A stretch of DNA of 51,768 nucleotides from contig NZ_MAGO01000014.1 in assembly GCF_001687335.1 (NCBI RefSeq), positions 1 through 51,768 of the forward strand, in the 5' to 3' direction. The translations under genes and the position numbers were made by a program. The stretch comes from Dissulfuribacter thermophilus (GTDB lineage Bacteria > Desulfobacterota > Dissulfuribacteria > Dissulfuribacterales > Dissulfuribacteraceae). The notes beneath the pieces are model-generated. The model was not told where the DNA came from. It saw only the letters and a program-made list of their open reading frames with translations, and made no database searches. Below are positions 1-7,507 of this stretch, in pieces; position 1 is the stretch's first letter, and every line of letters starts with the position of its first letter.

Positions 1-264
1 GTCCGGGTAAATGGTTACGTTACAAAGGTACTTACTGGGATTATGGGAAAAAACTGGGTACACATCCAAGATGGGACAGGTGGTAAGGAGGGTACGCCCA
101 CTGAGCTGGTCATAACCACCAATGCTCTTCCCAATCCCGGAGACGTAATAGCTATTGAGGGAACACTTTATGCAGATAAAGACTTTGGAGCCGGATACAA
201 ATATGATGTCATCATAGAAAATTCCAAGGTGGAGACATTGACTTCTAAAAAAGAAAAAAATTAG
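1..264 (+). CDS. NrfJ-like OB-fold protein, 5' end cut by window
   Basis: The reading frame is open from base 1 and ends at a TAG, giving 87 visible residues; the true start lies upstream of the window. The visible part carries the pattern of NrfJ-like/OB-fold periplasmic proteins: a GKNWVHIQDGTG stretch followed by a GDVIAIEGTLYADKDFGAGYKYDVIIE stretch, in which KDFGAGY and a closing VIIEN strand are characteristic. In this family an N-terminal signal peptide and sometimes a haem or metal-related segment precede the OB fold, but that part is not visible here. The gene is 17 bp upstream of the methyltransferase gene and is probably co-transcribed. Function is unknown; similar small proteins occur near cytochrome c and nitrite reductase genes. 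The family call is from pattern recognition only. Confidence 0.75.
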   Translation, partial: VRVNGYVTKVLTGIMGKNWVHIQDGTGGKEGTPTELVITTNALPNPGDVIAIEGTLYADKDFGAGYKYDVIIENSKVETLTSKKEKN

Positions 265-281
265 TGGTTTAGTGGTATATA

Positions 282-1172
282 TTGCAAGGTTCTTTAATTT
301 TAAAAATCTTCAATAGAGAAAAAGATCTAATAGATAAGATAGTATCTATTTTGAATTCACATCCAGTTGGTTCATGCCTTACTGTAAAAAAATATGATAT
401 AGAAACTCTTTTAATCACAGGATTCAACAATGATCATGAAATAAATAAGTTGCTCCAACTATTTTCGAAGTCATTTCCTAATGACTTACCTTTTTCCATT
501 TCGGTTGTTGACAAGGATGTAGACATCCCTCTAAATAATTCTCTTCTCCTTGAAAACACCTTAAGGATAGTGCCTGTGGGAGAATCAAAACCACCATCTC
601 CCATGGATAGAACAGACGGCTGTATAAAGAATATTTTTATTAAGTGTCAACAATCTTTTGGATACGGCACCCATCCCAGCACAAGAGGCGCATTACTTGC
701 GCTAATTTGGCTCTTTAGACGCGGCAACCTTAGTGAAAAAATTGTCTTGGATTGTGGGACAGGATCAGGCATACTGTCTTTAGCAGCACTTTTTTTAGGT
801 GCTAAAAAGGTAGTGGGAATCGACATCAGTCAAGAAGCCATAAAAGAAGCTAGAGAAAATGCAGGACTTAACAATTGTCCAAAAGAACGATTGTCTTTCT
901 TAAAAGGATCTGCTTTGGAAACTGATTTGCAAGGTTATGACCTCATAATTGCAAACATGGTCCCAAGCGTAATGGAGATTTTTTCTAAAAGACTTGTAGA
1001 GAGCGATTTAAAGTCAGGAGCAATCGTAATAACTTCAGGTAGTAAATCGAAAGCAACTCATCACTGGCTAAGGCAGTGCCAAACTGGCGCATTAATCAAC
1101 CATAACAATAAGTTTAAGCCCATAAAGTCTTTCAATATTGAGGGGTGGTTTACTACTGTGTGGGAAAAATAG
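282..1172 (+). CDS. prmA: PrmA-like ribosomal protein L11 methyltransferase
   Basis: A 296-residue SAM-dependent methyltransferase of the PrmA family, which methylates ribosomal protein L11 in the cytoplasm. The family signature FGYGTHPST (usual form FGTGTHPTT) is present near residue 126. It is followed by the SAM-binding motif I LDCGTGSGILSLAALFLGA and by IIANMVPSVM, where PrmA normally has an N-I/M-L motif. The start is a TTG: an in-frame TAG lies 9 bp upstream, and no ATG occurs before residue 108, so TTG is the only reasonable start. The ribosome binding site is weak. The N-terminal substrate-recognition domain is divergent, so a target other than L11 cannot be excluded. Spacing of 17 bp upstream and 12 bp downstream suggests an operon. 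Confidence 0.85.
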   Translation: MQGSLILKIFNREKDLIDKIVSILNSHPVGSCLTVKKYDIETLLITGFNNDHEINKLLQLFSKSFPNDLPFSISVVDKDVDIPLNNSLLLENTLRIVPVGESKPPSPMDRTDGCIKNIFIKCQQSFGYGTHPSTRGALLALIWLFRRGNLSEKIVLDCGTGSGILSLAALFLGAKKVVGIDISQEAIKEARENAGLNNCPKERLSFLKGSALETDLQGYDLIIANMVPSVMEIFSKRLVESDLKSGAIVITSGSKSKATHHWLRQCQTGALINHNNKFKPIKSFNIEGWFTTVWEK

Positions 1173-1184
1173 GAGGATCAAAAC

Positions 1185-1649
1185 ATGAATCTTTCGCTTA
1201 TCTTAATTCCAGTAGATTTTTCAGATTGCGCAGCTCATGGTGTCGCCTATGCCAAAAAACTCACAGAGAAATTTAATGCAGAGTGTATTCTAATACATGT
1301 TATTGATGAAGCTATAGCTCGTCAAATTTCCCAATACTGTAAGGAAACTCTAGATAAAACAAAAGAACGCCTTATTAATCAAGCTCATCAAGCCATGAGA
1401 GCTTTTATAGATAGAAATGATGCCAAATCAATCGTAAAGGATACAATAGTTAGTTTCGGGACTCCGTTCCAGGAAATTTCCATTAAGGCAAGAGAACTAC
1501 AGGTAGACCTGATTCTTATGGGAGGTTACGGAAGCAGGGGAAAGGGGCAGCTTTCTGAGATCTTTTTTGGAAGCACTGTAGAAAAGGTTGTTCGTCTCCT
1601 ACCATGCCCTGTTCTCTGTGTACCTTATGGATGGGGAGAAGAAAGTTAA
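1185..1649 (+). CDS. Universal stress protein, UspA family
   Basis: A 154-residue cytoplasmic Usp-fold protein. It opens with the ILIPVDFSD strand typical of the family. Near the C-terminus it carries the ATP-binding pattern G-2x-G-9x-G-S/T, seen as G-SR-G-KGQLSEIFF-GST, so it probably belongs to the ATP-binding UspFG-type group. An AGGAGG ribosome binding site sits 8 bp upstream of the ATG. It is the last gene of the short plus-strand group and is followed by a strong hairpin. The role is general stress protection; no specific partner can be named. Confidence 0.92.
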   Translation: MNLSLILIPVDFSDCAAHGVAYAKKLTEKFNAECILIHVIDEAIARQISQYCKETLDKTKERLINQAHQAMRAFIDRNDAKSIVKDTIVSFGTPFQEISIKARELQVDLILMGGYGSRGKGQLSEIFFGSTVEKVVRLLPCPVLCVPYGWGEES

Positions 1650-1654
1650 AAATA

Positions 1655-1686
1655 TCACCCCCCCGATTTTTAACGTCGGGGGGTGA
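1655..1686 (-). terminator. Rho-independent terminator between convergent genes
   Basis: A C7/G6 inverted repeat gives an 11-bp very GC-rich stem (TCACCCCCC..GA pairing with TC..GGGGGGTGA) around a 9-nt loop. On the minus strand the stem is followed by TATTTTT, so it best serves the secreted protein gene ending at 1727. It may also stop plus-strand transcription after the stress-protein gene, although no T-run follows on that side. Confidence 0.8.
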
Positions 1687-1726
1687 CTGTCTACTCAGCT
1701 ATCCCTTATGAATTGTAGACTTCGCT

Positions 1727-2863
1727 TTATTTCATAATCCGCCTGCCAATCTTACCACCAACTCCAGGATGCTGTGGGCGCTTTGGCTGCTTTGCAAAAG
1801 AAGGGGCAGGAGTCAAGATATCTCTTGAAGACCTTTGTCCGACCTTACCAATATTTTTCATACCTATCTGACCATTTTCAAAGATTTCACCTGAAAAGGT
1901 CACGAAATCTCCAGGCTTGAGATCATTTTGGGTAGTGTCGAGTTTTACTTTAAGGGTAAGGTGTGTTCCCGGGGTCTGAATAACGGCCGTCCCATCATCC
2001 TCAATTTCATTAATAAGTGCCCTAAATCGTACGAGATTTTGACGAAGCACTAAAATCCCCACAGCAAAATATTCATTATTGATGTACTGGGCCAGGACCC
2101 TTACTGGCAAGCCTGATCTAAGTACAGACCTATCAAGCCCTTTAGATACTAAAATAGACCTAAATGCCCGAATGACAGTATTGTCATTTAGACTAATAGA
2201 TAGACCATTAACGGTAATATGTGATTGGTCTTCATCTACCTCACTAATTAGTCCTCTAATGTCTAGGATAGGTCCCTGGACAATTCTTTTTACAAAATAT
2301 CCATTGTCATCACTATAGCCTATTCTCACCCTAACACTGGTTAGATCCAGGTCCCCAATGGAAACTTTCTCGCCATATTGGCCAATAATTAGTGTGGAAA
2401 ACGGATCTCCAGCACTTTCATCTAAAACCCTTGCCTTAATTCCCGCACAAGTGAGATTACCGTCTTCATAACTTGCGGGCCCCAGCCATAAAACATCTCG
2501 TTTGAAAGGCCTACGCATCCTGTTTAAAAGAAGCCCCCTTTTTCCAAAACTTGCCTCCATCTCAACAATTTCACCAATCTCAATAGCTGTACCATTAGCA
2601 CCTTGGTCTCCTGACACCAATGTTTCAAGCATATCTTCAAGGGCGTCGTCTCCATCCATGTCATTTTCTACTGTTGAATCTACAGGCACTGTAACATTGT
2701 TACCCCCAACATCTATGGTGATATTGTCGCCTCCAACAGAAACAACCTCTCCACTAAAGGTGAGGTCATCTTCCTCAACCTGTGCTCCCACTATTTTGGG
2801 TAAGAAAAACAGCATTCCAGCTAGTAAAAAGGCCAAAAAATGGCACTTCTTAAGGTCTAGCAT
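1727..2863 (-). CDS. Secreted DUF5666-type OB-fold repeat protein
   Basis: A 378-residue exported protein. Residues 1-27 form a signal peptide (basic MLDLKK, hydrophobic core, cleavage near VGAQ). The mature part contains about four repeated units that each begin with a pattern like FSGEVVSVGGDNITIDV, as in RGLISEVDEDQSHITVNG, FRALINEIEDDGTAVIQTPG and VTFSGEIFENGQIGMKN. This is the DUF5666 OB-fold pattern. The C-terminal 50 residues are basic and proline-rich (PSFAKQPKRPQHPGVGGKIGRR). An AAGGAGG site lies 8 bp upstream of the ATG. No biochemical function is known for the family. Several smaller secreted proteins elsewhere in the window share the same FSG-x-V-x(2)-I/V opening. Confidence 0.82.
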   Translation of the reverse strand: MLDLKKCHFLAFLLAGMLFFLPKIVGAQVEEDDLTFSGEVVSVGGDNITIDVGGNNVTVPVDSTVENDMDGDDALEDMLETLVSGDQGANGTAIEIGEIVEMEASFGKRGLLLNRMRRPFKRDVLWLGPASYEDGNLTCAGIKARVLDESAGDPFSTLIIGQYGEKVSIGDLDLTSVRVRIGYSDDNGYFVKRIVQGPILDIRGLISEVDEDQSHITVNGLSISLNDNTVIRAFRSILVSKGLDRSVLRSGLPVRVLAQYINNEYFAVGILVLRQNLVRFRALINEIEDDGTAVIQTPGTHLTLKVKLDTTQNDLKPGDFVTFSGEIFENGQIGMKNIGKVGQRSSRDILTPAPSFAKQPKRPQHPGVGGKIGRRIMK

Positions 2864-3058
2864 AATAACCTCCTTTTAATTTTTTTTAATGTTTATCGAC
2901 ACTACTTTAAAATAACTTTAATTTTTTCGCCTAAGACCTATTCAAAGAACAAACTTTTAATAGGACTTTTTTAAAGCAAACCCAGGGTACTTTTCATGCT
3001 TTCAACACAAAAAATGAGGGGATTTTTGCTGGGAATTGGTATTGTCAGCTGCTATAGT

Positions 3059-3883
3059 CTATTGATTGGCTATTAAATCCGTGAGGGCTTCCTGGATCGC
3101 AGGATATTCAAACCTAAAGCCTTCTTGAAGCAAACGCTTTGGATATACTATCTTAGATGCAGTAAGCACCACCGAAGCGTCGCCATAGAGGATTTTTAAA
3201 AAAAATATGGGGATAGGGATTATTGCAGGTCGATTTAATGCCTGTCCCAATGCCTTTGAAAATTCTTTATTTGTTACAGGATTCGGTGAAACACCATTAA
3301 AAATTCCTGTAAGACCCCTCTCTATTACAAAAGAGATTGCATTTATGAGATCGTCTATGTGAATCCAGCTCATAACCATTGAACCCGACCCTATAGGGCC
3401 TCCAAGGCCGAGCTTAAAGGGAAGCAGCATCTTTTTTAAGGCCCCACCATCTTTTCCAAGAACCATTCCAAAACGAAATATCGCCGTAGGACATTGCGCC
3501 TTTTGCGCCTCTTTTTCCCACTGGCTTGCAAGCATTCCCAGAAAGTCCTCTGAGGTGCCAACACAATCTTCGTCACATTCTTTACTGTCAGGATAAATCC
3601 CCACGGCAGAAACAGATATAAAGATGCGCGGTGCCTTCTTTTCTATTGCGGCTACAAGCTTCTTTGTTGTTCCAATACGGCTATTCCAAAGTGTTTTTTT
3701 ATACTCATCTGTCCAACGCTTAATTATTGGGGCACCTGCCAAGTTTATTAGGCAGTCAATGCCCTCCAGCTTTTTTGAAATATCATCAATGCTGTCATCT
3801 CTTTTAATGACACGATGATCTTTAAAACGCCTTCTCAAATGACTCCCTATGAAACCACTGGCCCCAGTAATTGCGATCTTCAT
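3059..3883 (-). CDS. TIGR01777-family NAD(P)-dependent epimerase (YfcH-like)
   Basis: A 274-residue atypical short-chain dehydrogenase. The Rossmann nucleotide-binding motif ITGASGFIGSHLRRRF is at the extreme N-terminus. It is followed by DCLINLAGAPI and the R-x(5)-S-R-x-G-T-T-K pattern characteristic of TIGR01777 (E. coli YfcH). The active-site region is SVSAVGIYPDSKE, with the Tyr retained. The C-terminal DUF1731-like part contains FEYPAIQEAL. Length is close to the family norm of about 300. Substrate unknown. It ends 176 bp after the DUF5666 gene start, on the same strand, and lies 15 bp downstream of ydbL, so it is probably co-transcribed with the ydbH operon. Confidence 0.9.
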   Translation of the reverse strand: MKIAITGASGFIGSHLRRRFKDHRVIKRDDSIDDISKKLEGIDCLINLAGAPIIKRWTDEYKKTLWNSRIGTTKKLVAAIEKKAPRIFISVSAVGIYPDSKECDEDCVGTSEDFLGMLASQWEKEAQKAQCPTAIFRFGMVLGKDGGALKKMLLPFKLGLGGPIGSGSMVMSWIHIDDLINAISFVIERGLTGIFNGVSPNPVTNKEFSKALGQALNRPAIIPIPIFFLKILYGDASVVLTASKIVYPKRLLQEGFRFEYPAIQEALTDLIANQ

Positions 3884-3898
3884 TTTCTCACTCGACTA

Positions 3899-4294
3899 TT
3901 ATCTTTTTTTATACCAGCGCCCTGTTTGGTCCTGAAGCCACTCTCCAGGACGCGCCTTATGACGTATTTGTTTAGCCCTCAATCTCTCAACCACATCAAT
4001 AGAAACCCCTTGTTGTTTACTGATAAATGCATAAATGATCCGTCTGTCTCTATTCTCATCATCTACTAGCTTCTTTGCCCTTTTGTCTTGCCTTATCAAT
4101 TCCAGAAAACCTCTATTGTTTTCACCAACTATTCCCTTTTGTTTTAATTCCAAGATGGCCGGGATTCTTTTAAGCATCCTAGCCTTTGCTTCTTTTATAG
4201 GATCTACGGCAAAAGCCGAATAATTCATTCCTACAAAAAACATCAAGAATATCATACAACCAACCAAGGAGTAGTAACTTTTTTTACTTTCCAT
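3899..4294 (-). CDS. ydbL: YdbL-like periplasmic protein (DUF1318)
   Basis: A 131-residue secreted protein with a signal peptide (residues 1-29, cleavage after FAVD or similar). The DUF1318 body includes AKARMLKRIPAILELK, KGIVGENNRGFLE, RRIIYAFISKQQGVSIDVVERLRAKQI and the ending PGEWLQDQTGRWYKKR, which closely follows E. coli YdbL. In E. coli YdbL modulates the YdbH-YnbE intermembrane bridge. The gene overlaps the end of ynbE by 11 bp, so translation is probably coupled. The order ydbH-ynbE-ydbL matches the conserved proteobacterial operon. Confidence 0.9.
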   Translation of the reverse strand: MESKKSYYSLVGCMIFLMFFVGMNYSAFAVDPIKEAKARMLKRIPAILELKQKGIVGENNRGFLELIRQDKRAKKLVDDENRDRRIIYAFISKQQGVSIDVVERLRAKQIRHKARPGEWLQDQTGRWYKKR

Positions 4295-4529
4295 TTACCT
4301 TGCCTCCCTTTGAAGTCTCCTGTGTTTCCACCTCATCGATGTCTTTAAAAACATCATTAAGGGCCCTTTCTATCCTTAGATTAACGTCTATTGTTATGTG
4401 AATTGGCTTTACCTCAATTGGTGCAACTTCTACCTGGCTCTTGGTCTCAATTTGGTGTTTTGTGCACCCCATTATTGAAGCGCCAAAGACCAAACAAACG
4501 GCAACAAAAAACAATCTCCCTCTATTCAT
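4284..4529 (-). CDS. ynbE: YnbE-like outer-membrane lipoprotein
   Basis: An 81-residue lipoprotein precursor. The start chosen is the ATG at 4529, preceded by GAGGAG at good spacing and overlapping the end of ydbH by 8 bp; the frame could begin 18 bp earlier but lacks a ribosome site there. The lipobox is ASIMGC. The mature part IEVKPIHITIDVNLRIERALNDVF is the YnbE signature. In E. coli YnbE sits in the outer membrane and extends YdbH's beta-groove by strand addition to form a lipid bridge across the periplasm. Linkage with ydbH and ydbL supports the same role here. Confidence 0.88.
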   Translation of the reverse strand: MNRGRLFFVAVCLVFGASIMGCTKHQIETKSQVEVAPIEVKPIHITIDVNLRIERALNDVFKDIDEVETQETSKGGKVNGK

Positions 4530-6327
4530 TAGAGATTCTCCTCTCAATACCTCTCTTCAGCCTCAAAAGTTCATTTATGGGCACGTTTAAATTTACATCA
4601 AGCCGCATCTTTTGCCTTATCCCATTAGCCTTATGAGCTGGCTCAAATACGCCTTTTGAAGGATTATATCTGAAGGGTAGTTTCGACGCTGGAGTTCCAT
4701 CAAGCTGTATGGAAACAACGAGATTCTCGCCCTTCATTCCCAATAAGACGTTTACCCAGTCGTAGTCAAAGTCCTTCAATGCAGCACTAGCAAACTGCAG
4801 CTGTGTAAAAAGCGGATTTGATGGTGGTAATTGACTTGTAATCAATTCTGCTTCACCAATCCTTATCTTTCCCCCCTTCCCTGGCTGGGAAAACAAAACT
4901 CCATCTTCTATGACCAAGCCTTTTTGACCAAATGAAAAGGGTACTTTACCACTTACCACCCCATCTCCCTCGACCTTGTTGATCCCGAACTGAGCCAATA
5001 CGTCTGCAAGATTTACTCTATCACAAAATATAATACCATTAATTTCACCCTCCTGGCTAGGGATTACGATGCCATGGGTGTAAACGGAGCCCTTGGCCCA
5101 CTTAGCCCTGATACTTTCAATCAAAACTCCAAAAGGCGGAATCACAGAATAGGTCGATTCAATGTCCTCAAACTTGAAATCTCCAAAGACTATCCTTTTA
5201 ATTTTTAGGTGTTGAGAAGGCGGGATGAGAAATCGTGCTGCATCTTTAAACTCTATCTTAGTCTCTATGCCTCTTAACTCCAATTTATTCTCTTTATCAC
5301 TTAACTTGCCTTGTTCAAACTCTACTTCTGCCTCTACGCCATCTTCTAAACGGCTTAGATCGGCCTTTCCCGCCAGACTAACCAATCCAGAGATGGAAAT
5401 CCCAGCAAAGTCTTTATCTACGATTGACAAATCAGGAATGTTTACCATTGTAGCTGGAAGCCTTAAGGATGCATAAGAGGCGTGATCTAATTCATTGTAC
5501 TTCAAATAAAAAATCAAATCTGTTCCAAGTATGGAATTGGAGACCAGTAGCGCTTTGGCTGAAATAGCCTTTTGATTCCCTTCTATATTGATCTTTAAAG
5601 GGCCGATTTTATTTGATGCCAACCCAATGCTAGGTGCATTTAGCTCACCATTTAAAAGGTAATTTTTCCCTATGTTCCGTAAAGACCCTTCTGTATAGAC
5701 TTCTGAAATAGAAATACTATTGCCCCCAGCATAGATATTTAATCCTTCTATTTTGGAATTTAGATTAATCTCTTTAAAATTCAGATCGCTCTTTAGTTTT
5801 AAATTAAAACTCTCCCACACCGTAGGAGTGCTCGGTATGCCATCTAATGACAAATTTAAATGCCCATCCCCAAAGAGACCTATACGTAACTTTCCGGAAA
5901 TATTTTTCCCAAAATATTCATACCTTGACAATCTTACCCTATAATGACCTGAATAAAGGATTCCGCCTTCATCTTGGGCCTTTTGAAGATCGAATGAAAA
6001 GAAATTGTCTAGGGCTATCCCTCTAGATACAGACAAAGATCTCAGTACCTCATTAGTCTCTCCTTTCAGTAGATGCCATGGAGAAATGACTATATCCAGA
6101 TCGCCAATATAGATAAAAGGCAAAGATGGGCTATCAATGCGAAGGTCTGAAAACTCTAAATTTGTCAGACCAATTCTTGTGACTTTAAAATCGATGTCAT
6201 AATCAGGGTAGAACTCTTTAAGATTATTTAAAATAACTCTTTTTAATAAAAAGGGGGCCGACACATATATTAGGCCCCCAATTAAAAATACAGTTATTAC
6301 TATCCGTTTAAAAAAGGCTTTTTTCAA
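4522..6327 (-). CDS. ydbH: YdbH-like intermembrane lipid transport protein (AsmA-like)
   Basis: A 601-residue inner-membrane-anchored protein. Residues 9-29 form one transmembrane helix (IVITVFLIGGLIYVSAPFLL). The rest is a long beta-rich periplasmic region of the AsmA-like/repeating-beta-groove type. C-terminal signatures of the YdbH family are visible: GVVSGKVPFSFGQKGLVIEDGVLFSQPGKGGKIRIG and FDYDWVNVLLGMKGENLVVSIQLDGTPASKLPFRY. It is shorter than E. coli YdbH (about 880), so the groove is presumably shorter. Start is a TTG 13 bp after serC with a weak ribosome site. It heads the ydbH-ynbE-ydbL operon and probably moves phospholipid between the membranes. Confidence 0.88.
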   Translation of the reverse strand: MKKAFFKRIVITVFLIGGLIYVSAPFLLKRVILNNLKEFYPDYDIDFKVTRIGLTNLEFSDLRIDSPSLPFIYIGDLDIVISPWHLLKGETNEVLRSLSVSRGIALDNFFSFDLQKAQDEGGILYSGHYRVRLSRYEYFGKNISGKLRIGLFGDGHLNLSLDGIPSTPTVWESFNLKLKSDLNFKEINLNSKIEGLNIYAGGNSISISEVYTEGSLRNIGKNYLLNGELNAPSIGLASNKIGPLKINIEGNQKAISAKALLVSNSILGTDLIFYLKYNELDHASYASLRLPATMVNIPDLSIVDKDFAGISISGLVSLAGKADLSRLEDGVEAEVEFEQGKLSDKENKLELRGIETKIEFKDAARFLIPPSQHLKIKRIVFGDFKFEDIESTYSVIPPFGVLIESIRAKWAKGSVYTHGIVIPSQEGEINGIIFCDRVNLADVLAQFGINKVEGDGVVSGKVPFSFGQKGLVIEDGVLFSQPGKGGKIRIGEAELITSQLPPSNPLFTQLQFASAALKDFDYDWVNVLLGMKGENLVVSIQLDGTPASKLPFRYNPSKGVFEPAHKANGIRQKMRLDVNLNVPINELLRLKRGIERRISNE

Positions 6328-6340
6328 AACTTATGTTTTC

Positions 6341-7423
6341 TCATCCATTCTTTCTTTCAAATTCTTTCATAAACTCTACAAGTTCCTCAACTCCCTTAAC
6401 TGGAAAGGCATTGTAGATAGATGCCCTTATACCACCAATGGACCTGTGGCCCTTAAGCCCTGAAAGGCCTTCTTTTTCTGCCTCTTCTACAAACTTTTTC
6501 TCCAGTTCAGGGGTTGGGAGATTGAAGGTGACGTTCATAAAGGAACGTGAATCTGGCCTGGCATGGCCTTTATAAAAGTCTGAATTATCAATAGCGTCAT
6601 AAAGTATCTTTGCCTTTTCTCTATTGATCTTTTCAATGGCATCTACTCCACCCTTGGCCTTTAGCCACTTGAGGACCCTTCCCACACAGTAAATAGAAAA
6701 GCACGGAGGTGTATTGAACATCGATCCCTTTTCTGCGTGGGTCTTATACTTAAACATGGTGGAAAGATTTTCTGGAGCACGATTGACAAGGTCCTTTCTC
6801 ACAATCACCACGGTAACACCTGCTGGTCCCATATTCTTCTGTGCTCCGGCAAAGATCAGACCAAAAGGCCTGATATCAAACCTCCTTGAAAGGATGTCCG
6901 AGGACATATCACTTACGAGCATCTTCCCCTTTTCTGGGAACTTGTGAAACTGAGTACCATAGATGGTATTATTGGACACGAAATAGAGATATTCTGCATC
7001 TTCATCTACATCATATTGATCATCTGTGGGGACATGATCAAAGGAAGAGTCCTCACTTGAATAGGCCACCTGTACCTTGGCAATGGTCTTTGCCTCTTTA
7101 ATGGCCTTCTTTGCCCAAGTGCCTGTATTCAAATAAGCACCCTTTTTGTCAGGCATGAGGAGGTTCATGGGTACCATTGCAAATTGAGTTGATGCCCCAC
7201 CCTGTAAAAACAGCACATAATAGTCATCTGGAATATCCATTAGTTCTCGAAGATCTGCCTCGGCCTCCTGGATGACTTCACTAAATTCCTTTGATCTATG
7301 TGAGATCTCAAGGATACCTATGCCTTTATCGCGAAAATTCAAGACATCTCTAGAGGCCTCTTGAAGTACCTCATAGGGCAGTGTAGCTGGACCTGGACTA
7401 AAATTGTAGATTCTTTCCGGCAT
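6341..7423 (-). CDS. serC: Phosphoserine aminotransferase
   Basis: A 360-residue PLP enzyme that converts 3-phosphohydroxypyruvate plus glutamate to phosphoserine plus 2-oxoglutarate (serine biosynthesis; also used in pyridoxal phosphate synthesis). Family motifs are the N-terminal YNFSPGPATLPYEVL, LFLQGGASTQFAMVPMNL, and the PLP lysine in FAGAQKNMGPAGVTVVIV. The C-terminal GLSGLKGHRSIGGIRASIYNAF contains the substrate-binding HR-x-x-GG-x-RAS pattern. Length matches the family exactly. A GGAGAGGAG ribosome site precedes the ATG. The ydbH operon starts 13 bp downstream and is likely co-transcribed. Confidence 0.97.
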   Translation of the reverse strand: MPERIYNFSPGPATLPYEVLQEASRDVLNFRDKGIGILEISHRSKEFSEVIQEAEADLRELMDIPDDYYVLFLQGGASTQFAMVPMNLLMPDKKGAYLNTGTWAKKAIKEAKTIAKVQVAYSSEDSSFDHVPTDDQYDVDEDAEYLYFVSNNTIYGTQFHKFPEKGKMLVSDMSSDILSRRFDIRPFGLIFAGAQKNMGPAGVTVVIVRKDLVNRAPENLSTMFKYKTHAEKGSMFNTPPCFSIYCVGRVLKWLKAKGGVDAIEKINREKAKILYDAIDNSDFYKGHARPDSRSFMNVTFNLPTPELEKKFVEEAEKEGLSGLKGHRSIGGIRASIYNAFPVKGVEELVEFMKEFERKNG

Positions 7424-7507
7424 TTTACTCCTCTCCTAATTATATTTTTTGCCACTTTGAATTAGCACGCAATAACGCATCTTGCCATATCTTTTATCCA
7501 ACATTTT